The notes under the pieces are model-generated. The model saw only the letters and a program-made list of their open reading frames with translations, made no database searches and was not told where the DNA came from. A stretch of DNA of 64,000 nt from Algiphilus sp. GTDB lineage: Bacteria; Pseudomonadota; Gammaproteobacteria; Nevskiales; Nevskiaceae. The position numbers were made by a program, and so were the translations under genes. Location: NCBI RefSeq assembly GCF_023145115.1, contig NZ_JAGLEJ010000036.1:1-64000 (forward strand), read 5' to 3'. This document shows, piece by piece, positions 7,345 through 15,961 of this stretch (positions are counted from its first letter, which is position 1; each line of letters begins with the position of its first letter).

Positions 7345-9503
7345 GCTTCGGCCTCCCTCGAAATCTCCCAGCAGCGATGGGCCGGCGGCGGACGGCGGAA
7401 ATCCTCGTCGAGCGTCGCGGCGGTGATGTCCCGTATCCGCAGCCCGGCCAGCGCGTCCTCGTCCAGCTTGAACCGCCGTCGATTGCACGAAAAGTACAGC
7501 ACGCCGCCCGGCGCCAGCAGCGCGGCCGCCGCGGTGATCAGCGCGGCATGGTCGCGCTGGACGTCGAAGTCGTCCTCGACGCGCTTGGAGTTGGAGAAGG
7601 TGGGCGGATCGCAGAAGATGCGCTCGAAGCGCAGGCGGCTGTCCTCGCGTGCCGTCGCGAGCCAGCTCATGCAGTCGGCGCGCAGCAGCGCGTGCGCGCC
7701 GGGCAGGCGGCGGCTGCGCCCGTCGCCGCGCTCGGCGCGGACGCCGTTGGCGGCGAAGTTCTCGGCCGCCCAGTCCAGGTAGCGGTTCGACAGATCCACC
7801 GACACCGTCTGGCGCGCCCCGCCGACCGCCGCGTGCACGCTGGCGGCGGCGGTGTAGCAGAACAGGTTGAGGAGTCGCAGGTCGCGGCATTCGCGCTGCA
7901 GGCGCAGGCGCATCGGGCGATGATCGAGGAACAGCCCGGTGTCGAGGTAGTGATCGAGATCGACGCGCAGTCGGCAGCCGTGCTCGTCGACATGGAACGC
8001 GGTGTCGCGGGTGCCTTCGTTGGCGGTGTACTGATGGCCGCGCTTCTGGGCGCGGCGCTGCTTGAAGTGCACCCGCCCCGCGGCCACGCCGGTGGTCGTC
8101 ACCAGCGCGTCGAGGGCGCCGCGCAGCCGGGCCTCGGCGCGGGCCGGCTCGACGGTCCTGGGCGCGGCCATCTCCTGAACATGGAGGTGCGGCTCGCCGC
8201 CGTCCGCGTCGTAGCGGTCGATGAGCAACGGGTACTCGGGCAGGTCGGCGTCGTAGACCCGATAGCACGACACGCCGTTGCGTCGCGCCCACCGCGTCAG
8301 GTGCCGCTGGTTCTTGGCGAGGCGGTTGGCGAAGTCGGGCGCCGACGGGGCGGCTTCCTCCCCGCCCTCGCGCATGTCGAACTGCAGGAAGTTGCAGGCC
8401 AGCGGACCGTTGGAGACGCTGTGCCGGGCGCTCGCACGCAGCCCGAGTCGCTGCGAGTCGGCGTCCTGCGACAGCAGCAGCCCGACCCGCCAGCCGCCGA
8501 AGGCGCGGCGGAGGTGGCTGCCGAGCAGGCTGTAGAGCTTGATCAGCTCGTTGGCATCGCCGAGCCGCTCGCCGTAGGGCGGATTGGCGACCATCAGGCC
8601 GCGCGCCGCCGGCGCCGGCACCGCCACCGCATCGCCGCGCTCGAACCGGGTGATGGCGGCCATGCCCGCGAGCCGGGCATTGGACCGCGCGGTCGCCACC
8701 GCCGCCGGGTCCTGGTCGAAGCCCCGCAGCGGCGGCCCCTCCCAGGCGCGCACCGCGTCGCGGGCGCGCGCCACGGCCGCGTCCCAGCGCGCGGCGTCGT
8801 GGCCGTTCCAGCCGCGCGGGCTGGCGACATCGCGCAGCAGGCCCGGAGCGGTCCGCGTGGCCACCAGCGCCGCCTCGATGACCAGCGTGCCGCTGCCGCA
8901 GAACGGATCGCAGAAGGCCTCGCCGGCATCCGCGCGCTCGGGCCAGCCGGCGCGCAGCAGCAGACCCGCCGCCAGATTCTCGCGCAGTGGTGCCAGGCCG
9001 CCCTCGCGCCGGTAGCCGCGCCGGTGCAGGCCGCCGTTGCCGAGGTCGATGCCCAGCCGTGCACGGCGGCCCTGCAGCTGGAGCAGGACGCGGACATCGG
9101 GGTGGTCCGGGTCGACATCGGGGCGTTCACCGGTCTGCTCGCGGAAGCGGTCGACCACGCCGTCCTTGACGCGCAGACCGGCGAAGCCGGTGTGCGACAC
9201 CGACTGGCTGCGCCCGGTCACCTCCACCATGAAGCGCAGCTCGCGCGCGAACAGCGCCGGCCAGTCGATGGCGCGTGCGGCCTCGTAGCAGGCATCGCCG
9301 GTCGGCGTCTCGAACTCGGCCAGCGGCAGCACGATGCGGCTTGCGACCCGGCTCCCCAGCAGGCAGGTGTAGAGACCGTCGAGATCGGCCGAGAACTGCA
9401 CGCCGCCGCCGAGCTCGGCTGCATCGGTGGCGCCCAGCGCCGCGAGCTCGTCGCGCAGGACCGGGGCCAGTCCGAGACTGGTAGTGGCGAGGAATCGTTG
9501 CAT
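7341..9503 (-). CDS. rlmL: Bifunctional 23S rRNA methyltransferase RlmKL
   Basis: A 720-residue, two-enzyme fusion that methylates 23S rRNA at G2445 (N2, RlmL half) and G2069 (N7, RlmK half). The N-terminal THUMP region (about 40-150) is followed by the first methyltransferase with DPFCGSGTLVIEA (SAM loop) and NPPYGERLG (catalytic NPPY). The second methyltransferase carries FCDPPTFSNSK. The length is normal for the family. It is preceded by a short gap from the biotin carboxylase gene and coupled to the YdcF gene downstream. Confidence 0.97.
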   Translation of the reverse strand: MQRFLATTSLGLAPVLRDELAALGATDAAELGGGVQFSADLDGLYTCLLGSRVASRIVLPLAEFETPTGDACYEAARAIDWPALFARELRFMVEVTGRSQSVSHTGFAGLRVKDGVVDRFREQTGERPDVDPDHPDVRVLLQLQGRRARLGIDLGNGGLHRRGYRREGGLAPLRENLAAGLLLRAGWPERADAGEAFCDPFCGSGTLVIEAALVATRTAPGLLRDVASPRGWNGHDAARWDAAVARARDAVRAWEGPPLRGFDQDPAAVATARSNARLAGMAAITRFERGDAVAVPAPAARGLMVANPPYGERLGDANELIKLYSLLGSHLRRAFGGWRVGLLLSQDADSQRLGLRASARHSVSNGPLACNFLQFDMREGGEEAAPSAPDFANRLAKNQRHLTRWARRNGVSCYRVYDADLPEYPLLIDRYDADGGEPHLHVQEMAAPRTVEPARAEARLRGALDALVTTTGVAAGRVHFKQRRAQKRGHQYTANEGTRDTAFHVDEHGCRLRVDLDHYLDTGLFLDHRPMRLRLQRECRDLRLLNLFCYTAAASVHAAVGGARQTVSVDLSNRYLDWAAENFAANGVRAERGDGRSRRLPGAHALLRADCMSWLATAREDSRLRFERIFCDPPTFSNSKRVEDDFDVQRDHAALITAAAALLAPGGVLYFSCNRRRFKLDEDALAGLRIRDITAATLDEDFRRPPPAHRCWEISREAEA

Positions 9504-9565
9504 GCGCGAGAGGATAGCGGCACCGCGGCATCAGACGCGGCGCGGCGGACCGTCGCGCCGCGCGA

Positions 9566-11575
9566 TCAGCCGGCTCCGTCGGCCTCGCCGTCCGGTGTCA
9601 GGGCCACCAGCAGCTGCCGCGCCCGCACCTGCTGGCCGGCCTCGACCTCGACGCTGTCGACGGTGCCCGCCACCGGCGTGGTGAGCTGGAACTCCATCTT
9701 CATGGCCTCCAGCGCGATCAGCGTCTGACCGGCTTCGACGCGCTCGCCCGCGGCCACCTGCACCGCCACGATCTTGCCGTCGCTGTGCGCGACGATGCGG
9801 CCATCCGAGCCCGCCGCACCCGCTTCGGCCGGTGCCAGCGTGCGATCGTCGTAGCCGTGGGTGGCGCCCTCCGCGGACAGCCAGACCCCCGCCTCGTCGC
9901 GCGCGTAGTCGGCCACGCCCGAGCCTTCCGCGGTGTGGAAGCGGAAGCGGCCGTGCGCCGCGCGCTCGACGCGCGCCTCGACCTCGCTGTCCCCGATCCG
10001 CGCGCGGAACACGGCGCCGTGCTCGACGAAGAGCTTGAAGCGGTAGTCGGTCTCCCCGCGGCGCAGATGAAAGGCGGTGGGCGCCTCGTGCGAGCTGTGC
10101 CAGCCGCGGTACTCGGCGCCGAGGCCGTGCGCCTCCGCCAGCCGCGCGGCGTCGTCGATGTAGAGCGCCACCGCGGCCAGCAGCACGTGCCGGGCGGAGG
10201 GCGCATCGTCGGCGATCGCCTCGGGCGGGAAATGCGTCCCGATGAAGGCGGTGGTGGCGCTGCCGTCGGCGAAGGCCGGATGCCCGACGATGGCGTGCAG
10301 GAAGTCGCGGTTGGAGCGCACCCCGGCCAGGAAGGTGTCCTCCAGCGCGCGCAGCAGGCGGGCGCGCGCGGTCTCGCGATCCTCGCCCCAGGCGATGATC
10401 TTGGCCTGCATGGAATCGTAGTACGGGCTGATGACGCCGCCCGGCTCCAGGTAGGTATCGACGCGGATGCCGGGGCCCTCCGGCGCCCGCCAGTCGAGGA
10501 CCGGCCCGGACTGCGGGACGTAGCCCGCCGCCGGGTCTTCCGCGCACAGCCGCACCTCGATGGCGTGGCCGAAGCGGTTCTCGTCGACCTCCTGCTGGGT
10601 CATGGGCAGCGCCTCGCCCTGCGCGACGCGCAGCTGCCATTCCACGAGATCGACGCCATAGACCATCTCGGTCACCGGATGCTCGACCTGCAGGCGGGTG
10701 TTCATCTCCAGGAAGTAGAACGCGCCGTCAGCCCCCAGCAGGAACTCGACCGTGCCGGCACCGACGTAGTCGACCGCCCTGGCGGCCGCCACCGCGGCCT
10801 CGCCCATGCGCGCGCGCAGCGCCGGCGCCACCGCCGGCGACGGCGCCTCCTCGACCACCTTCTGGTTGCGCCGCTGCACGGAGCAGTCGCGCTCGCCCAG
10901 ATACACCGCGTTGCCCGATGCATCGCCGAAGACCTGGATCTCGACATGGCGCGCGTCGACCACGGCCTTCTCGATGAGCAGCTGACCGGAGCCGAAAGCG
11001 CTGTCCGCCTCCGAACGTGCCGAGTCGATGGCCGCGACCAGCTCTCCGGCCTCGTGCACCAGCCGCATGCCGCGCCCGCCGCCGCCGGCCGCGGCCTTGA
11101 CCATGACCGGGAGGCCGATGCGCTCGGCCTCGGCGGCCAGCGTCCCGGTGGACTGGTCGTCGCCCTGGTAGCCCGGCACGCAGGGGACGTCCGCCTCCAG
11201 CATGCGCTGCTTCGACGTCGACTTGTTGCCCATCGCGTCGATGGCATCGGCAGGCGGCCCGATCCAGACCAGGCCGGCGTCGATGACCGCGCGCGCGAAA
11301 TCGGCATTCTCCGAAAGGAAGCCGTACCCGGGATGCACGGCCTGCGCGCCACTGCGGCGCGCCGCCTCGATGATCGCGTCGGCGCGCAGATAGGAATCCT
11401 TCGCCGGCGCCGGCCCGATGTGCACGGCCTCGTCGGCCTCGCGCACGTGCAGGGCCTGCGCGTCAGCGTCGCTGAACACCGCGACGGTACGGTACCCCAT
11501 GCGACGCGCGCCGCGGATCACGCGGACGGCGATCTCGCCGCGATTCGCAACCAGAACCTTGTCGAAGCGTTTCAC
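9566..11575 (-). CDS. Acyl-CoA carboxylase biotin-containing alpha subunit (MccA/LiuD/AtuF type)
   Basis: A 669-residue subunit that carboxylates biotin with ATP and bicarbonate and passes the carboxyl group to the beta subunit. Biotin carboxylase covers about residues 1-450 (FDKVLVANRGEIAVRVIRGA start, glycine-rich GGGGRGM ATP loop, EMNTRLQVEHPVTE). The C-terminal biotinyl domain has EAMKM with Lys626 as the biotin site. The GTG start at 11575 begins exactly where the family homology does. With the beta subunit and hydratase upstream it forms a carboxylase for methylcrotonyl-CoA (leucine) or geranyl-CoA-like (terpene) substrates. A 380-base non-coding gap with a stem-loop array separates it from the hydratase. 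Confidence 0.93.
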   Translation of the reverse strand: MKRFDKVLVANRGEIAVRVIRGARRMGYRTVAVFSDADAQALHVREADEAVHIGPAPAKDSYLRADAIIEAARRSGAQAVHPGYGFLSENADFARAVIDAGLVWIGPPADAIDAMGNKSTSKQRMLEADVPCVPGYQGDDQSTGTLAAEAERIGLPVMVKAAAGGGGRGMRLVHEAGELVAAIDSARSEADSAFGSGQLLIEKAVVDARHVEIQVFGDASGNAVYLGERDCSVQRRNQKVVEEAPSPAVAPALRARMGEAAVAAARAVDYVGAGTVEFLLGADGAFYFLEMNTRLQVEHPVTEMVYGVDLVEWQLRVAQGEALPMTQQEVDENRFGHAIEVRLCAEDPAAGYVPQSGPVLDWRAPEGPGIRVDTYLEPGGVISPYYDSMQAKIIAWGEDRETARARLLRALEDTFLAGVRSNRDFLHAIVGHPAFADGSATTAFIGTHFPPEAIADDAPSARHVLLAAVALYIDDAARLAEAHGLGAEYRGWHSSHEAPTAFHLRRGETDYRFKLFVEHGAVFRARIGDSEVEARVERAAHGRFRFHTAEGSGVADYARDEAGVWLSAEGATHGYDDRTLAPAEAGAAGSDGRIVAHSDGKIVAVQVAAGERVEAGQTLIALEAMKMEFQLTTPVAGTVDSVEVEAGQQVRARQLLVALTPDGEADGAG

Positions 11576-11956
11576 CTTGGTCTCCGTGTTGTTGGCTGTC
11601 GTGCGATCAGGTGGAGCGCCGCGAGCGGTGCAGACCGCTCCATGCTCCGGGGATGTCGCGACGCAGCGGGCCGTTCATCGCCCCCGTCATGCGATTCGGC
11701 GAAGCGGTCCCGGCGCTCGCGCGGCCCCTCATTCGCTTGCGTCGGAGCGGGTGCGAGCTGTGCGTCGTGCTGCGACCGCCGCGGTCACTAAGCTCGGCTC
11801 CTGCCTCGCCAAGTGACCCGGCCCGGACGTCCTGTCCGGGCGCTCGCCACGCTGCGAAGTGCCGCTGGCACTTCGGTCCCGGCTCGCCCTCGCTAAGTGA
11901 CCCTGCCGGGGCCATCCATGGCCCCGGCGCTCGCCGCAATTGAAATTCACTGGATT
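11576..11956. other. Long intercistronic gap in the carboxylase cluster
   Basis: No credible gene is seen in these 381 bases between two genes of the same strand. The part nearest the carboxylase start (11576-11770) is GC-rich with short repeats such as gagcgg/ccgctc. The part nearest the hydratase holds the stem-loop array. The array may protect or process the mRNA, or lower expression of the distal gene. Confidence 0.6.
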
Positions 11957-11972
11957 TCAATTGCGGCTCGCC
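11774..11972 (-). repeat. Array of four to five unrelated stem-loops with a shared flanking motif
   Basis: Four hairpins with different stems follow one another: 11821-11841 (8 bp), 11855-11875 (9 bp, 3-base loop), 11905-11928 (11 bp, 2-base loop) and 11936-11964 (11 bp, AT-rich). Each is followed on the plus strand within 0-5 bases by ctcgcc (at 11843, 11883, 11930 and 11967). A second motif, gctaagtgacc or gccaagtgacc, occurs twice (11892 and 11809) and once inverted (11783). A fifth, weaker stem lies at 11774-11786. The stop codon of the hydratase lies inside the last hairpin. The stems are not copies of each other; only the flanks are. Confidence 0.7.
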
Positions 11973-12781
11973 CACTTGGCCGTGCGCTTCTGGAGGAACG
12001 CGGAGATGCCCTCGCCCGCCTCCGGGCCGCGCACTGCCTGCGCGAACTTGTCGGCGGCCATATCGAGCACGGCGTCCATGTCCATGTGCCCGACCGACAG
12101 CACGATGTCCTTGGTCATGGCGTTGGCCTGCGGCGCACACTGGCGGATCTCCTCGACCAGGCGGTCGATCTTGTCCTTCAGCTGGTGCTCGTCGGCGAAG
12201 CTCTCGTGCACCAGCCCCAGCGCCTCGGCGCGACGGCCGTCGAAGCGGGCGCCGGTCAGGCATAGACGGCGCGCCTGGGTGAGCCCGATCCGCTGCACCA
12301 CGAAGGGCGCGATCTGCGCCGGCGGAAGGCCGCGCGTGGTCTCGGGCAGCCCGAAGCGGGTCTCGATGTGGGCATAGGCGATGTCGGAGACGCAGGCCAG
12401 TCCGACGCCGCCGCCGAGCACCGAGCCCTCGGCAACCGCCACCACGACCTGCGGCGCCTGCTCGACCTTGCGCAGCATGGTGCCGAAACCGCGCGAGAAC
12501 ACCTTGATGGGATCGGGCTCGCCGGCCTTGGGGGGTTGCATGCCGCCGGACATGACCTCCTTGAGGTCCGCGCCCGCGCAGAAGTGGCCTTCGGCGCCGC
12601 GCAGGACGACGATGCGCACCGCCTGCTGGGTGGCAATGGCGTCGAACACCTGGCACAGCTCGTCGACCATGGTGTGGTTCATGGCGTTGCGCGCCTGCGG
12701 CCGATTCAGCGTCACGTGCAGCACGCCGTCTTCGAAGCTGCACAGCAGGTTCCGGCATTCGGGAAGGGCGACCTCGCTCAC
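11957..12781 (-). CDS. Enoyl-CoA hydratase of the methylglutaconyl/isohexenylglutaconyl type (LiuC/AtuE-like)
   Basis: A 274-residue crotonase. HFCAGADLKEV gives the oxyanion hole, and VLGGGVGLACVSDIAYA and GLPETTRGLPPAQIAPFVV surround the active site. The last segment, PPAQIAPFVV, is what I associate with hydratases of the Atu/Liu pathways; this is from memory. It would hydrate the 3-methylglutaconyl- or longer glutaconyl-CoA made by the neighbouring carboxylase. The start is GTG at 12781, 49 bases after the beta-subunit stop. The order beta subunit, hydratase, alpha subunit matches liuBCD as well as atuC-E-F with atuD missing. Confidence 0.85.
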   Translation of the reverse strand: MSEVALPECRNLLCSFEDGVLHVTLNRPQARNAMNHTMVDELCQVFDAIATQQAVRIVVLRGAEGHFCAGADLKEVMSGGMQPPKAGEPDPIKVFSRGFGTMLRKVEQAPQVVVAVAEGSVLGGGVGLACVSDIAYAHIETRFGLPETTRGLPPAQIAPFVVQRIGLTQARRLCLTGARFDGRRAEALGLVHESFADEHQLKDKIDRLVEEIRQCAPQANAMTKDIVLSVGHMDMDAVLDMAADKFAQAVRGPEAGEGISAFLQKRTAKWASRN

Positions 12782-12830
12782 TTTGACTCCGTGTTGGGGG
12801 ATGGGGCGCTGACCATAGCCGAATCGGGAG

Positions 12831-14456
12831 TCAGAGCCGCGCCACCCCGAAGCTGTTGCCGTGCAGATGACGCGAGCGGGCCTCCCGGCACACCGACAGG
12901 CACAGCCCGAGCACCTTGCGGGTATCGCGCGGATCGATCAGGCCGTCGTCGAACATGCGCGCGCTGGCGGCGAAGGAATCCGATTCGCGGTCGAACTGGT
13001 CGACGATCTGCTGACGGATGCTGGCGAGCATCTTCTCGTCGTTCTCGCCGAGCTGCTTGCCCTGCTTCTCCCACTTCTCGCGGGTGATGATGTCCATGAC
13101 GCCGGCGGCCTGCTCACCGCCCATCACCGAGGTACGCGCATTGGGCCAGGCGAAGATGAAGTCCGGGCCGAAGCCGCGCCCGCACATGCCGTAGTTGCCG
13201 GCGCCGAAGGACCCCCCCATCACGATGGTGATCTGCGGCACGGTGGCATTGGCCACCGCCTGGATCATCTTCGAGCCGTGCTTGACGATGCCGCCCTGCT
13301 CGGACTCCGAACCGACCATGTACCCGGTGGTGTTCATCAGGTAGACGATGGGAATGTTGGAGTGGCAGCACTGCTGGATGAACTGCCCGGCCTTGGTGGC
13401 GCCGCGGGTGGTGATGGGCCCGTTGTTGGCGATGATGCCGACCTGGTGCCCCTGGATGACGGCGCGCCCGCAGATGGTCTGGCGGTCGTACTCGATCTTG
13501 AAGTCGAGGAAATCGGAATCGTCGGCGATGCGCGCGATGACCTCGCGCGGGTCGTAGGGCGTGCGGTAGTCGGCCGGGACCACGCCGCACAGCTCCTCGA
13601 CGTCGTAGCGCGGCGCACGCACCTCGCGCAGCTCCAGCGACGGCCGGTCGGCGTTCCAGCTCAGGCTGCCGACGACCTGCCGGGCCAGCCGGATGCCGTC
13701 GGCATCGTTCTCGGCGATGAATTCGGAGGTGCCCGCCACCTGGCAGTGCATCTCGGCACCGCCCAGATCCTCGTCGCTGGCGACCTCCCCGGTGGCCGCC
13801 TTGAGCAGCGGCGGGCCGGCCAGGAAGACCTTGGCCTGCTTGCGCACCATGATCACGTAGTCGGACAGGCCCGGCATGTACGCACCGCCGGCGGTGCTGG
13901 AACCGTGCACCACGGTGATCTGCGGGATACCGGCCGCCGACAGGCGGCACTGGTTGGCGAAGGTCTTGCCGCCGGGGATGAACACCTCGGCCTGATAGAG
14001 CAGATTGGCGCCGCCGGACTCGATCATCGACACCACCGGCAGGCGCTGCTCCAGCGCGATTTCCTGGAGGCGCAGCGTCTTCTGCACGCCCCACGGCGTC
14101 ATCGTGCCGCCCTTGATGGCCGAGTTGCTCGCCACGACCAGGCAGCGCGTTCCGGACACGTAGCCGATGCCGGCGATGGTGTTGCCGCCGGCCAGCGAGC
14201 CGTCCTTGTCGTCGTGCTGCTGGTAGCCGCACAGGGTCGAAAGCTCCAGCCACGGGCTGCCGCGATCGAGCATCAGATGCACGCGCTCGCGCGGGAGGAT
14301 CTGGCCGCGCTTCTCGAAGCGCTCGAGCTTGGAGGCTTCCTCGCGCCGGCCCTTGGCCTCGATCTCGCGCCATTCCGAGATGCGCTGGAGCATCTGCTCG
14401 CGATGCTGCGCGTAGCGCTCGCCGTGGACATCGACCGTCGATTCGATAATTGACAT
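12831..14456 (-). CDS. Acyl-CoA carboxylase carboxyltransferase beta subunit (LiuB/AtuC type)
   Basis: A 541-residue carboxyltransferase with two crotonase-like halves. It transfers CO2 from biotin to an alpha,beta-unsaturated acyl-CoA. Visible motifs are MIESGGANLLYQAE, GSSTAGGAYMPGLSDY and GGSFGAGNYGMCGRGFGP. In the acyl-CoA pocket the segment after ESGGAN is short and lacks the HFGRIFYNQA stretch I know from leucine-pathway subunits, which leans towards a geranyl-CoA-type or other substrate, but this needs alignment. The ATG at 14456 has a GGGAG site upstream. No isovaleryl-CoA dehydrogenase or HMG-CoA lyase gene accompanies it, which also argues against a plain leucine operon. Confidence 0.92.
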   Translation of the reverse strand: MSIIESTVDVHGERYAQHREQMLQRISEWREIEAKGRREEASKLERFEKRGQILPRERVHLMLDRGSPWLELSTLCGYQQHDDKDGSLAGGNTIAGIGYVSGTRCLVVASNSAIKGGTMTPWGVQKTLRLQEIALEQRLPVVSMIESGGANLLYQAEVFIPGGKTFANQCRLSAAGIPQITVVHGSSTAGGAYMPGLSDYVIMVRKQAKVFLAGPPLLKAATGEVASDEDLGGAEMHCQVAGTSEFIAENDADGIRLARQVVGSLSWNADRPSLELREVRAPRYDVEELCGVVPADYRTPYDPREVIARIADDSDFLDFKIEYDRQTICGRAVIQGHQVGIIANNGPITTRGATKAGQFIQQCCHSNIPIVYLMNTTGYMVGSESEQGGIVKHGSKMIQAVANATVPQITIVMGGSFGAGNYGMCGRGFGPDFIFAWPNARTSVMGGEQAAGVMDIITREKWEKQGKQLGENDEKMLASIRQQIVDQFDRESDSFAASARMFDDGLIDPRDTRKVLGLCLSVCREARSRHLHGNSFGVARL

Positions 14457-14531
14457 TTCCGTAGCTCCCCACCGCACAGTGGTCGTTTCACCGCGCGGCA
14501 ATCCTACAACAGCATGTTATGGAAATGGGGC

Positions 14532-15263
14532 TTACCGATGCGCGGAGGGGTCGCGCGCCGGCTCGGCCCGGACGCCGGCCGGCGCGCGCGCGATCGGCCC
14601 CGGCAGCACCTCGGAGGGCGGACCGATCTGCTCGATGCGCCCTTCGGCCATGCGGATCACGGTATCGGCCAGACGGCGCACCTCGTCGACGCGGTGGCTG
14701 ACGTAGACCATGGGGATGCGGAGCCGGTCGCGCAGCAGCTCGATGAAGGGCAGGAGCTCCGCGCGGCGGGCGTCGTCGAGCGAAACCAGCGGCTCGTCCA
14801 GCAGCAGCATCGAGGGCGCCGCCAGCAGGGCACGCCCGATCGCCACGCGGCGCGCCTCTCCACCGGACAGGCCGGCCGGTCGGCGGACGAGCAGATGTCC
14901 GAGGTCCAGCAGGTCGACCATCTGATCGAAGGTTGCCGGCGCCCGGCGCTGCCCGTGCCGCCGCATGCCGTAGCGGAGATTGGCGCGCACGCTGCGATGC
15001 GGGAACAGGCGCGGTTCCTGGAAGACGTACCCGATATGCCGCTGATGCCCCGGCACGACGATGCCGCGCGCCGTATCGACGAGGGTTCTCCCTCCGGCGA
15101 CGATGCGCCCGTGCTGCAGCCGCCGCAGCCCCGCGATCACGTCCAGGGTGGTCGTCTTGCCGGCGCCCGACGGTCCGAACAGGGCCGTGACGCCGTGCTC
15201 GACGGCGAATTCCGCACGCAGCCGGAAGGCGCCCTGACGCTGATCGATCTCGACCTGCAGCAT
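14532..15263 (-). CDS. modC: Molybdate ABC transporter ATP-binding protein, short form
   Basis: A 243-residue ATPase that powers molybdate import with ModB. The Walker A loop GPSGAGKT is at 30-37, the signature LSGGE at 132-136, Walker B MLLLDEP ends at Asp156-Glu157, and the switch His is 190. Typical ModC proteins have about 350 residues because of a C-terminal TOBE molybdate-binding domain; that domain is absent here and the protein ends in a Pro/Ala/Arg-rich tail. The ATG at 15263 overlaps the modB stop (ATGA). NasA in this window is a molybdenum enzyme, so this transporter probably supplies it. Confidence 0.88.
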   Translation of the reverse strand: MLQVEIDQRQGAFRLRAEFAVEHGVTALFGPSGAGKTTTLDVIAGLRRLQHGRIVAGGRTLVDTARGIVVPGHQRHIGYVFQEPRLFPHRSVRANLRYGMRRHGQRRAPATFDQMVDLLDLGHLLVRRPAGLSGGEARRVAIGRALLAAPSMLLLDEPLVSLDDARRAELLPFIELLRDRLRIPMVYVSHRVDEVRRLADTVIRMAEGRIEQIGPPSEVLPGPIARAPAGVRAEPARDPSAHR

Positions 15264-15961
15264 CAGCCCGCCTCCAGGCGACGCCGCATGCTGCGCGCCA
15301 GCCATTCGGACGCCAGCAGCGCGGCCAGCGCCAGCACTACCGACAGCAGCACGAGACGACCGGCCGCGCCCTCGCCGCCCGGAATCTGCAGATAGGTGTA
15401 GATCGCGATGGGTAGCGTGCGCGTCTCGCCGGGGATGTTGGACACGAAGGTGATAGTGGCCCCGAACTCGCCGAGGGCCCGCGCGAAAGCCAGCAACGCG
15501 CCGGCGATGATGCCCGGACTCGCCAGCGGCAGCGTCACCGTCAGGAACACGCGCAGCGGTCGTGCCCCCAGGACCATCGCGGCGCCCTCCAGACGGCGGT
15601 CGACCGCTTCGATGGAAAGCCGTACCGCGCGCACCATGAGCGGGAAGCCGACGATGGCGCCCGCCAGCACCGCTCCGGTCCAGCGGAAGGCCAGCGTGAT
15701 GCCCAGCCATTCGTGGAGCCAGCCGCCGACCACACCCTGACGCCCGAACACCACGAGCAGCAGGTAGCCGGTCACCACCGGCGGCAGGATCAGCGGCAGA
15801 TGCACGAGCGCGTCCAGCAGACTCTTGCCGACGAAATCGCGCCGCGCCAGCAGCCAGGCCACCGCGATCCCGATGGGCAGGCTCAGCGCCACCGCCCAGA
15901 ACGAGACGCGCAGGCTGAGCAGCAGCGCGGTCCACTCCTCCGGCTGCAGGACGGGATTCAC
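15263..15961 (-). CDS. modB: Molybdate ABC transporter permease
   Basis: A 232-residue inner-membrane permease with about five to six spans. The cytosolic coupling loop has the binding-protein-dependent pattern AFARALGEFGATITF, typical of ModB/CysTW. The GTG start at 15961 overlaps the modA stop (GTGA), and the stop overlaps the modC start. The long upstream extension of the frame lies inside modA in the wrong frame and is rejected. Confidence 0.93.
   Translation of the reverse strand: MNPVLQPEEWTALLLSLRVSFWAVALSLPIGIAVAWLLARRDFVGKSLLDALVHLPLILPPVVTGYLLLVVFGRQGVVGGWLHEWLGITLAFRWTGAVLAGAIVGFPLMVRAVRLSIEAVDRRLEGAAMVLGARPLRVFLTVTLPLASPGIIAGALLAFARALGEFGATITFVSNIPGETRTLPIAIYTYLQIPGGEGAAGRLVLLSVVLALAALLASEWLARSMRRRLEAG

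Noticed and set aside
4960..7782. 940-residue plus-strand open frame
   Set aside because: It overlaps the in-frame-supported permease, YdcF and rlmKL genes, and its translation is low-complexity Arg/Pro/Ala/His typical of a shadow frame in GC-rich DNA.
7329..9728. 799-residue plus-strand open frame opposite rlmKL
   Set aside because: Antisense to a well-supported gene; no recognisable domain and composition typical of the complementary frame.
11774..11972. CRISPR array
   Set aside because: There are no identical repeats of 25-35 bases with even spacers and no cas genes; the repeated part is only 6-11 bases and the variable parts are themselves palindromes.
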